DNA of 64,000 bases from the NCBI GenBank assembly GCA_947172415.1, contig OX359199.1:7083884-7147883 (forward strand). The letters run 5' to 3'. This DNA is from Chondrosia reniformis (taxonomy: Eukaryota > Porifera > Demospongiae > Chondrillida > Chondrillidae). The notes under the pieces are model-generated. The model had not been told where the DNA came from. It made no database searches and saw only the letters and a program-made list of their open reading frames with translations. Within the stretch, counting starts at the first letter, position 1. Each line of letters begins with the position of its first letter. Of the stretch, positions 48,101 through 58,895 are shown one piece after another. Both the position numbers and the translations under genes were made by a program.

Positions 48101-50593
48101 GCTTTGACAAGACAACTTTGGCTCCACTCTTGACAATCTTATCTAGCTTGTCATATAAGATAGCCCATTCTGCGTCCACTACAGCTTGATAGTCCTGTAG
48201 GATGGACAACATACCAAATATGGCTTATCACTGGTGGAATAATACCTAAGGAACCACAACCATTATGTTTCCAAAGGATAGCTAAAGTGATATGACATTC
48301 TTTCACATTACAGGACTATAAAAGCATCTTCTTATGTCATTCCTTACTTCAACTGTGTCAACTCTAATTTCAGCATTAGTACGTTCTGCCTTCAGCTCCA
48401 ATTCAATGTTTAACAGAGCTATTTTAGGGTTGCTGTATGTTTTCGGTTGCATCTCAAAACCAGCATAAGAGAAGGTCTTTTTGAAGGCTACACCCGCCAC
48501 CAGTTTGGAGTCAGTTAGGGCTCCTCCTTTTATCTTCTTGATACCAATCATTTGGAGTGGCATCTCCTTATCCAGTATGGAGACCGCGTCCACTACCATC
48601 TTGGCAAAGAACTCCTTGTACCCCGCCACCAGTTTAGAGCTGAGGGAGGTCATAGCACACCTCTCCAAGAGCTGTCTCTGCTCCCTAGCAACAGCAAAGG
48701 GACACACTTGAAGTACCTTGTGCACTGACATGTACGGTACAATAAGTTTAAGAGAGTCACAATTAAGTTGAGACATGACCATGGCAAAGGTAGCTTTAAA
48801 CAACAATGGCAGGGGTTTTAGGGAGTTGGGGGATTAGGGGGGATTAGGGGGATAGGGGGATTAGGGGGATAGGGGGATTAGGGGGATAAGGGGGTTAGGG
48901 TTATTAACTAGGTAGCCCCTGAACAAGGCACCAGTTAAGGGGAATAGGCTGACAACTTTAGAGCATACTTGTGGTCGTCCTTCTTAACGTGCACTGAAAT
49001 ATCATCCAGATGCTTCAGGGATAGCGTTGTAGCTTTTCGCAGAGCCCTGCATATGATCTGTGGGTGCACTCCATCTTCAATGAATGGTCTACACTGTCTC
49101 ATCACCTCCGCAGCAATCAGAACCACTGAGGTAGTTCCATCACCAACCTGCAAAGGAGAATGGCTTAGTGTTTGATGACATAAGGATCTCGAATCAACAT
49201 GCAGATCAGTATCTCCAGACAGACATCCAAGTACACAGAAGTGCTGAAATACATCAGTATCTCCAGACAGACACCCAAGTACACAGAAGTGCTGAAATAC
49301 ATCAGTATCTCCAGACAGACACCCAAGTACACAGAAGTACTCAAATACATCAGTATCTCCAGACAGACACCCAAGTACACAGAAGTGCTGAAATACATCA
49401 GTATCTCCAGACAGACACCCAAGTACACAGAAGTGCTGAAATACATCAGTATCTCCAGGCATACACCCAAGTACACAGAAGTACTGAAATACATACGTAG
49501 AGCACATCAGAGATATTGTTATGGATAACATTGTCGTTACAAACCTCTGCGTCTTGGGACTGTGATATTTGTACCAAATTCCTTGCTGCAGGGTGTATTA
49601 CATCCAACTTCTGCATTATAGTGGCACCATCGTTTGATATTGTAGTTTTACCTGCAGAGAAACACCAAAATGTTATCAATAACTGACCACAATAATGTCA
49701 CTTACAGATTATATTAGTCACTGATATATATATGTACTTTAGCTGTCATATTATTACTGCATTTCGTAACAGTCATCAATCATCAACACACATCACACGG
49801 GTAATAAAGAATGAGTTAACTTGCTCGAGTCAAAGAATATTGTTCAATGAGAGAATTTACAGCTTAAAATAACACAATTATTACACTGGAATAAATACCA
49901 CTTACTAATATACTTTTCTTTATTTATTTACCCATGTTTGTATTAATCATGACACCCATGTAGACCAGCAGCTTCTGCTGATGGGTCCTCCTGTTGAAAT
50001 ATCATTAATATCCATCCACCCACCCATCCATCCATTCATCCACCCACCCACCCATCCATCCATCCGTCCACCCACCCATCCATCCATCCATCTGTCCACC
50101 CACCCACCCATCCATCCATCCATCTGTCCACCCACCCATCCGTCCATCCATCCGTCCACCCACCCACCCATCCATCCATCCATCTGTCCACCCACCCATC
50201 CGTCCATCCATCCGTCCACCCACCCATCCGTCCATCCATCTGTCCACCCACCCATCCACCCATCCATCCATCCATAACTGACCTCCCTGCTCGACTATCA
50301 GCTTGTCCATTCCCCGCGGACCCAAAGTGGTCCTAACAGCATCTGCCACTCCAAGGCAAGCCGTGATGTTACTGAGAATTTGGGGTTTACCCTGCGAATT
50401 GTCGGTACCTTGTTTCAAAAGGATGATTGGCGCTCCGCCCTGCAGCAAATGATTAATACATTGTACATAGCCATAGTACCAGTAAGTTAGAGGAATCCAG
50501 CTATATACAGTATTGCTCAATTACTGTTAATCCAAAGTTGGAAACTTCCGAAAGAGATATGTACTAATAGTTTGAAGCACTTACCATCATCAT
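45176..50593 (-). CDS. CCT7: T-complex protein 1 subunit eta
   Basis: CCT7 is the eta subunit of the TRiC/CCT chaperonin that folds actin, tubulin and other proteins using ATP. The first exon is nine bases (ATGATGATG, 50593-50585). The next (50439-50283) has [20 protein letters not shown] and [17 protein letters not shown]. Then 49651-49545 gives [20 protein letters not shown] with SQSQDAEV, and 49148 to about 48969 gives [19 protein letters not shown] (ATP-site GDGTTS). Later exons have [160 protein letters not shown] and [15 protein letters not shown]. The end is shorter than in vertebrates. Four introns hold tandem arrays. Confidence 0.97.
46294..48066 (-). repeat. 59-bp minisatellite, ~30 copies, containing a splice donor
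   Basis: Unit: cctgtcacagacccttccca plus cattcacaggcagtaatacacacaaaggcattcctctga, nearly identical across about 1.77 kb; variants include atgcagt and caccaag. On the gene strand the CCT7 exon ends TTTTGCTGACAG|GTCAGAGGAATGCC, and every unit repeats TGACAG|GTCAGAGGAATGCC. Each copy therefore carries the functional donor and the last six exon bases. Confidence 0.97.
48818..48902. repeat. G-rich ggggatta repeat, CCT7 intron
   Basis: Repeats of gggggatta and gggggata, ending in ggttagggttatt. Runs of four to six G with short loops could form a G-quadruplex on the plus strand. It resembles but is not a telomere repeat. Confidence 0.85.
49205..49498. repeat. 48-bp minisatellite, six copies, CCT7 intron
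   Basis: Unit: acatcagtatctccagacag plus acacccaagtacacagaagtgctgaaat. On the gene strand it starts about 45 bases after the donor at 49545. Since 48 is a multiple of three, all frames stay open, giving artefactual ORFs on both strands. Confidence 0.95.
50005..50276. repeat. tcca/ccca microsatellite next to a CCT7 donor
   Basis: Array of catccatccacccacc and cgtccatc units. On the gene strand it starts seven bases after the donor GAGCAGGGAG|gtcagttatg at 50283. The Met/Asp/Gly/Trp frames on the minus strand are artefacts, although the track of one runs in from the real exon. Confidence 0.96.
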
Positions 50594-50987
50594 CTTGTCT
50601 CTATCTTTTGACAAACAGTTATTGTCACAATAATATTCCGCAGCTCCAAAACACTATTCCAGAACACGCTTTTAGCTACACGTGGTTAGGGATTTATGAC
50701 TGTGACGTCATAATCGTATTCATAATTTCTTACCACTCCCTTTCATCAATTACCACGCCCTCGAAAAGCTCTCTCCCATGGGATTAGACGAAATCTTTAC
50801 TTCCATAAATTGATTGCATGCGAGCGAGGCTGCAGGATTTTCTGCAAGCAATTTGTAGGAAAGTTTGCACAATCTCTACAACTTGGTAAAGGGACGACCA
50901 TTTAGCTTGGCGAAAGGTTACATTCAAGGACAAGGAACAGAACTCCTGACAGGGTATTGTTAGTTAAGGGTTTGATAGCCGCAAAAC
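50594..50987. promoter_or_regulatory. Divergent CCT7/EBF promoter region
   Basis: The 394 bp between the CCT7 start (minus) and the EBF start (plus) should hold promoters for both. No gene lies here. A short open frame at 50572-50787 overlaps the CCT7 first exon and shows no motif. No clear TATA box was seen; tgacgtca at 50703 is a perfect CRE-type palindrome. Confidence 0.6.
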
Positions 50988-53900
50988 ATGGTAAGTCAGC
51001 CGTTAAATGGAATAATTTAACAGCACAAGTGATTATGGCATTTACCGTTAAGGCTGTAACAGTCGTTAACTCCCCACAGTTTCGCTAGTCTGTGCACATT
51101 ATAATAGAAAAGCAAGGAAATACGTATAACATGTCTACATATACTCGGGCTAGATGTGCAAAGACGATATTCAATTGAAATTACTTGCATGTCTTTTTCG
51201 CAATGGTGTCTAAAGTCTTACAATGTATCTGATAAACTTTCTAGTCCCCTCCTCATGTAGGAAAATTACATAATGGAAAGCAATCACGTGGAGTCTGGTT
51301 CAGATGGTGTTGAATTTCCCATTGATACTTCAAGTACAGCTCTTCCATTAAAAAGAAGGTCTATTTTCCAGTTTTGTATATCACCAAATATAATTATAAT
51401 TGACTTGCCATAATATAGATACTGCCACGGCACAGACAGCTTGGTATGATATTTCAGTAGGCCTTACACTTTCTGATTTGCTGTTTGTGATTATGGCATT
51501 ATAAGATTAGCTGTTCAATCAGTTTAATCAGCGTTAACAAGGTACATTATGACTTTATGGGTCAGATATGACTTGTTCATTGTGTTTCAACGTGAAAATT
51601 GCCACCTTACCTATCACCCCCATTTGAAGAGCCCATAGTGTTCCATGTCCAGTGTGAATGGATTCTTTAAAATTATTGTTATGTGTATTCATTGGTCCAA
51701 TAGTAGTTAGCTATGACAACGGCCTGTCTATGGGGTGTGATGCTCCATCACAAAACAATTATTAGATTACTCTAATTAGCAAAAAACTGATTCAAAATCC
51801 AGATACATATGTGTATTACTACCTGCCCCAATATAGATAACTAATTTATTTCTCAGTAGATTGAAATATGAACCACTTCAAGGTCTTTCCATTATCAGTG
51901 ATGTTAAATTTACCAAGCATCCCCCAGAAAATCTTCGAAAGTGTAGTTTCTTCCAGTTTACAATATCCATCAGTGACACAGCTGGGGTTCTTATGGAGAT
52001 CCAGTCTGCTTCATTCCTCACGTTCATAGAGATTACTGAGGTGAAGCACACACTATAGAACTATAGATATATATACTCCGTTGCTGGGGCAATCAAGGCA
52101 AATTATATTCCATAACTGTTGTATAACTGTAATTAGAGGCACTTTGGCCTCTTATTATAGTTATACAATGCGATATCCCACCGATAACTCAGTAAATGCC
52201 GAAAAACCTAGGAGCGGAGTGTATAACTATTGCATATACACCATATACCAATACCATAATATGTAGTTTGCTTTGGTTTTATTCATAAAACTATATATTA
52301 TATGTCCACTATCATAGACAAGACATCAAACCCATGTTTATGGTTAAAGTGCCAAAATGTAAAAAGTGGGAATTCTGCACATTTCTCATGTTGTAGTTAC
52401 ATCTATGTGTGTATAGTAGCAGCTGGTGAAGATCCTCAATTCAAAATTCTGTGTTATGGAAACTGCTCCTCATTTGACATGACACAATAATTTTCACAAG
52501 TGCATATATATATCATTAAGTCCCACTCTTTAATGACTCACAGTATAACTTTATAGGAGATAGATTATCATTGGGATCAGAATATCTGTACCTGGTCATC
52601 ATTGGCTATGTCTGTCTGGTAAGGTGGCTGTCTCCGTGAATCCACCGTATTATTACTGACCTTTAACGTATAACTATCCATTCAATCTGATTCTACTAAT
52701 GATTTTACAATTATCTTAACTGAGTTAACTATTGCTAAATCAAGTATACATACCCATTGTGGTGAATGAGGTGTCAAGCTAATATATCATTAGATAGAGT
52801 ACTCCTTAGGGTTCACATTGTTTATATAAAAAGTGTCTTATTCCAACAAACACATACATACATATGAAACTTGTCAACTACATGATTTAATGATTTTTTA
52901 AGGTAGTTTACAGTTATTAAATTAGATGTACCATATATGAATATAGGAAGATAAAGCTTTGCGGAATGGAATGATATATCGACTTAAATTACTCACTTCT
53001 GAAGGTATGTATTTGTATGACATGTTACTATCCCAGTTTCAATTTTACTATTCAGGCTTGTAAAGGATAGTGTGTTTTTGTTGTGTATACGTATATAATT
53101 CATTTATTCAATGTATTTGTGGCCAAGGATTATTTAATAACTTCTTCTAATCATGTCAGGCCGTTCTCATGAAGAAGATATTTTTATAAGATTAGTTGAT
53201 TCAAGCACAAAGAAGGTAACATCTTATTTTTCTCTGTATATTCATACGTGTTATATAAATGTACAAAAAACATTATGGTGATAATATACAGATTTACATG
53301 TACATATATATGTAGATGAACATATGTATGTAATTAAATATTTTATGCATATGTATTAAGTAACCAAGAACTTCCTTTAATATATGTTTTTACATACAGT
53401 ACATGTATACATACATAAAATAATACATACGTATAGAAACTATGGGATGTATCTCTGTTATGTAGCCAATAGCATATGAAGGGACTAGCAAGAGTCCAGA
53501 CTTGCAAAGAGTCCTCCTTACACATGTACTCATCTGCAGGTATGTGCTGTATTAGGTATCTCAATCACACGCATATGTATATACGTATATCCAGTCTGTC
53601 ATTTCCAAATGTATTCTAATGTAGTCGGTGCTGTCAGCAAAAGTCATGTGGAAACAAAAATGAAACACCATCAGATCCAGTCATTGTGGACAAGTATGAA
53701 ATAGTCAATCAATCAATCAAACTTCATGAACATATCCCCAGACATGGGGGTTGTTCCTACGCTATTCATTCTATAGTTCACCTACGTATACGTAGCTGTT
53801 AGTCCACATACTCTACAAAATAATCAAACGAAGTGACACAATCTTCAAAATTCATCTCTCCATCTTTTTCTGTACCTCCCTCTGGGTCTCTTTCCGCCAT

Positions 53901-56900
53901 TCATTACCCTGTTCACTATATATAGGCTACCTTCATTCTCTATCACCTTTTCTCTCCACTCCTCTCTCCTTACTGAATTTGTGTTTTTCCTGACAGAACA
54001 TCCCTCAGAATATTTCTCAAATGCAACCAAAACTGTTTAAAGAATGCTGGAAATCCTTCCAGAACCAGGCGTTTCCAAGTAACCACACATTCCATACAAA
54101 GATTCTAAGCATGCCTTTTTTCATGTGCAAACCGTTGAATATAAGTTCCTGTTTTAACTTTTAAACCTTTCTAACTCATTTAATTGGTAGTTGGCTGTGT
54201 ATAGCAGTGCAAGCGCAGAAGCTGAACCACTAGCTCTTTCCGAAGCTATGTTTGTGCACAATAACTCAAAACATGGCAAAAAAGTAGATATAGCCTCACA
54301 GGGTTAGTCATTAGTTAGTTAGGGCTGGTGCAAATGGCCCCATCTCTGCACTATATAATAGTATCCTGTATTTATGTTAGGACTAGTTCAGCACAGCACT
54401 CCACAGATGAGGCCGCAAATTCATGCCATTTGTCCTAATGAAGGATGGACCACTGGTGGCAATCTAATATGTATAATTGGTGAAAATTTCTTTCCCGGTC
54501 TGCAAGTGATATTTGGAGCTGCAGTTGTTCCCAGTAGTGTAAGGACCTGCTGAGATACACACGAGAAGAATTGCTGTTTTTCAAGTGAAAAAACGGCAAT
54601 TCTTCTCGCGTGCTTTATATTCTCTCTATGTATCTGTGTGCATGTATGCATGTGATATTTGCTTGATTGACTGTAATCAATATATGAATATCATTATTAT
54701 ATTACACATACTTGAAATTTTAATATTTAAACTATGAGAATTCCAACAATTACTACTTGGAAAGATAATAAAAAATCTAATTTCCCCCACAATACCTAAA
54801 GTCGATGTGACATAATACCTCAAGCACACTAAGTGCATAATGCAATTTGTTTATGAATGAGGTCTCAAGCTGTGAATTATTGTAAATTGATGGAAATTCA
54901 GTCAAAGCAGACAGCTGCCAGTTACTGTTCATGTATTAGTAGCCTAATACCATTAAATAAAGCCTACTCTTGGGGTTTCACTATTATAACACGTGTATGA
55001 CATATACCTTAATAACAGAAATTTCTGTTGCTGTGTGTTGTTAATGTATTATACATATTGTACCAATGCACATTATAGTGTGTGGGTGTATGTGCATTAT
55101 GCAATTTAATTGCTAGACAGTTTTGTCTTGATAAACAACAAATACCAGGCTTGCATCCAATCACAAAATAAAAGTGTGTGTTTGCTAAATGTGACTAATT
55201 CATAGGCTCATTGTTAATTTATGATAATGTTATGTGTCTAGTGTCTGGAAAGAGAAGTAGGAAAAGAGTTCAAGCATACGCCCCAGACACTGAAATATCA
55301 TCTTCTCTTTGTTTTCTTCTCCCTTATTCTTTCACAATGCAGCCTCTGACATCTAATGCAATTTGTACAAGGGTTCCCGCCAGAGGTTTTCCTGGCAAGG
55401 TGGAAATAAAGTTGTCTTATAAAGGGAGTACCTATTGCAGCGAAGCTCCGGGTGAATTCATTTACATTAGTAAGTGACAGCTGCTCTCCATTTCTGATGT
55501 ATATATACTAGTGCTTTTAAGGTATTGTTGTTTACAAATACCTTTAGATGAATGCTTAATTATAGTAGTAACACATCCACAAACCTTTTCCAAAATAATT
55601 CATTCAAATTTTGTCATTTTACGTACCATATCAGTGACCCTGACACCATTTCCCCTGTTGCTGTCATAACATTTGCTATTCCATATCTAATATACATACA
55701 TTAGTGCTACAATGATATGGCATTTGACTTATCATCACTATAGCAACCAGTTAATTGGTTTCGTGGCTGGGTTATACTGTCTATGTACTGCTTTTTCAGA
55801 CACATTTTAGAGGATATCCTAGAATCATCAGTCATGTCTGTATGCACGGATGACAATCCTCTTTTAGAAGGAGACTATTGTTTTTAATGAGCCATGGCCT
55901 GTTTTGAAGTCATAACACTTATTCTGTATAATTGATCAGTAGCTTGAGCATGACATGACCAACCATAAGACCATCCACTCACGATTCTGCTCTTTATGTA
56001 CATTTAGTCACCTGGAACCTCAAACAATGGGGAGTCGTTATCATTGCAGACTTGTAATCAGATGGGCCTACATACAAAGTTTAATTTAATATGTCGCTTT
56101 GACTCACTCGCGACTGCCCCTCCTCTAAACATATGGTTCACTTTTTAGTACCCAATTATCCACTGCAGTCACTATATTTTGTACTCTTCACACAGCCACC
56201 AATATGTTAACGGTGGAGCAAGGTGTGTCCAGATTGGCCCACATCATCAAGGCAGATAAGGACATGACAATAGTAAGCTCTTTGTTCTAATATTGATTTA
56301 GTCCATTGGAATAGAGAGGCAATTTTAGCACCATCTTTTGCACTGATTTTTTAGAACACATTTTACTATAAAAAAACAGTGACTTTAAATTTATGATCTT
56401 AATCCCTTCACGTCCCATTTGATTGTCACTCGGGTATCTAGTAGCAGGCAACATTGACAGGACACTATTCTGTATATTTCTACATTTATGTATCTCTCTT
56501 ATGTTGGGTAACCAACATAATATTAAAACATACAAATTTATTCATATGCAATGCTTAAGTATTGATTTTTTTATAATAAGAGCAATATACTGTACAACTA
56601 TATATTTCCAGATAGACAGGACACTTTGCCACTGATAACATCACTTATTAGCACTTCATTCATCTGTGGGTATTCATTGATTGTATTGTAGTCATGTGAA
56701 ATGTATCACCTTTATGGGATAAGTATGGATTTATGTAGACCCAGCTTGAGTACAGTCTAGTCAGAGGTTTGTATGTCAACTGTTAATGTAATTATGTCTG
56801 AGGGATTACAAACCCTATAATATATTTGTGATGCATTAGACCATACACTAGTCTCACCTCTATTGTAAGCACCTGTCTGAAAGTAGACCAGTTAAAAGTT

Positions 56901-58712
56901 TTGACATAGTACTTAGTAAATTTATTATTAATAAGAAATAGTGTAATTAGCATACATAAGCGATTGTTATGTAGTGACATTTCACATACATTAGAGTACC
57001 CTAATATTTCATTTGTGTACCTGTAGGAATACATACTACAAAGAGCAGCCGATATTCTAGAAAACGCTAGTGGAAGTGGACAAATAACTGCTGCTCCCCA
57101 GGTCTTCAACTTTCCTCCATCTTCCTACCCCTCGAGGATAGCCTCTTTCCCCTTCCATCCCACCAACCCTGTTATTAGGCCTCCTTCGATTGCTGCATCT
57201 AACCAGTGCAATATGGCCAGCCCGTCAGATATATCTAAACCAATGTCAAATATCATCATTGAGAAGCAACCATCATGCGAGGTACCATTTGCCAATGCTA
57301 GCATGGATATCAATATTATGGGGGCAACGCAGACCGGAAACCTTCCACGCAGCAATTCCGTCAGCGATGATGCCAAAAGCACCCACAGTTGTGGGAGCAT
57401 CACTCCTGTAAGTAGGTGTGGCAGTGGGGAGGGGCTCACCCACTCCCACAGCTCTAGTCATCGCCTCTCTATGAGTAGTGTGAACCCATTACAATACCCC
57501 ACTATTCAAGATCAGTCTCCTCCCACTGCTACCCCAGCAACCAATCAGATTCAAGCTGGTAGTCAGGACTCGGCTGCAGTAGAATACAAACCCTTTCACA
57601 TTAACAGTGGCAATGTCTGGCCTAATCACCAGATTCCCATGAGAATATTTCCTCCTCCAAACTGCTCCAACACACACCCTTCAGGTGTCCAGTTTGGTCA
57701 TATTCCATCTTTTCAAGCGGTAGGCATGAGTCAAATGCCCTCGTTTCCAGACAATGCTACCCAACAGCAGGGGGGTGGAATAGACCTGGCGTCCTATCGG
57801 CATTTACCTCTTGGAGTGATGGCACTGCCCAACTTCAACAACAACAACAACAACAATGGACATGGTGCAAATGGTAACAGTCCCTGTGTAAATGATCAGA
57901 CCCAATCACAACCACCATCACTGCCCAATCCTGCCAATACTTTCTTTCCCCAACTGATGTTTCCTATAGCCGGGAGTCCTTGCTTAACACCTGTACCAGG
58001 CCCCCCTCCCCAGTCCCCTGGGATATACAGACTACCACAAGGTTAGATCTATAGAAAAATGTGTGATACAAATTGAACCAATGAGATTATCCTTGCATAA
58101 TTCAAGGAATTGAAATATTTATTACTATGAACAAACACAAAAATACATATATATATATATAACTTTTCTTTGCTCATATTATGCAGCATCTCATTCGCTA
58201 CCAGTCTCCCCAACTACTATAGCATCATTTGGTATCTTTCAACAAAGACCTCTCTCCTCACCATTTGCACCGCAGACAACTGTTTTCAATTTCCCAACAG
58301 GTATGCATAACCCGGACTCATGCCACAAAACCATTGTGCCATTATATAGTTTCATACTATATATTCATATTCTATTCTACACTTACACTGACAAGGGATA
58401 TACATAATTATTTACTTCCTACATATGTAAATCTCTTGTGTTTTAGTCTATTATGTAATGCTTGATATAATAATGTAGGAAAATGGTCATTTATATTATA
58501 TCCATGGCATGGTAATCCATTTATATGGTTGGATAGATAGCTATGTACTTTACTTATTAGCTGCTACAATATATCAAGTCCACCTGTTTCATTCTGTTTG
58601 TCTAGTTGCTCAACCTCAAGCTGGGGCTACTCCCGACCAAGAAGCTACAATTACATTTCTCCCAGGAGGAAGGAAGAGAAAGCTCATGGAGAGTGGCATG
58701 ACAGAAACTTAA
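50988..58712 (+). CDS. EBF: EBF/COE (Collier/Olf/EBF) transcription factor
   Basis: COE proteins are animal-specific DNA-binding factors with a unique zinc-knuckle domain, an IPT/TIG domain and an HLH dimerisation region. The first exon appears to be ATG alone (50988-50990|gtaagt), spliced in frame to 51261 on ([13 protein letters not shown]...). Exons follow: about 51848-52040 ([30 protein letters not shown]), about 52939-53005 ([19 protein letters not shown]), 53160-53215 ([19 protein letters not shown]), 53468-53539 ([20 protein letters not shown]), 53625-53693 ([20 protein letters not shown]), 54000-54080 ([19 protein letters not shown]), about 54192-54300 ([11 protein letters not shown]), 54383-54540 ([20 protein letters not shown]). 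IPT continues at about 55340-55472 ([20 protein letters not shown]), then HLH (56200-56275, 57028 on), a long Ser/Pro/Asn-rich exon to 58043 and the last exons to 58712. The zinc knuckle H-C-C-C spacing is intact. Confidence 0.94.
52072..52225. mobile_element. MITE-like element, copy 2, in an EBF intron
   Basis: Same family as 24052-24225: tatactccgttgctggggca at the left, the palindromic agaggcactttggcctcttattata centre, gcgatatccca, and cggagtgtata at the right. About 20 bp shorter because a gcttgcgttatcccgcaaaa-type segment is missing. The palindrome is slightly decayed on one arm (ctgtaattagagg). Confidence 0.78.
54560..54612. repeat. 53-bp hairpin in an EBF intron
   Basis: cacgagaagaattgctgttt pairs with aaacggcaattcttctcgcg across a short caagtg-type loop: about 22-bp arms with one mismatch and one bulge. 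It could be a small hairpin RNA or a remnant of an inverted-repeat element. Confidence 0.7.
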
Positions 58713-58895
58713 GCAAATTCATGACACAGCGCACTTCACTTGTCAACTTGTAATATTTGTCCATTTCTGTCAACTTGCACTTAATTACTTTTATACACTT
58801 TCCATTTTGTATTAATTTGTATCTCAAATTTTATAAAAAAAATGAGTGGTCAATGAGGAAGGTTGGATTAAAACTGTACACAGAGACCATTAATG

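Noticed and set aside
48890..48905. Telomere repeat remnant (ggttagggtt)
   Set aside because: Only one to two units at the end of a different G-rich repeat, so it is most likely coincidence.
49947..50520. Trp/Asp/Gly/Met-rich protein extending the CCT7 exon
   Set aside because: CCT7 splices out at 50283; beyond it the frame is the tcca microsatellite.
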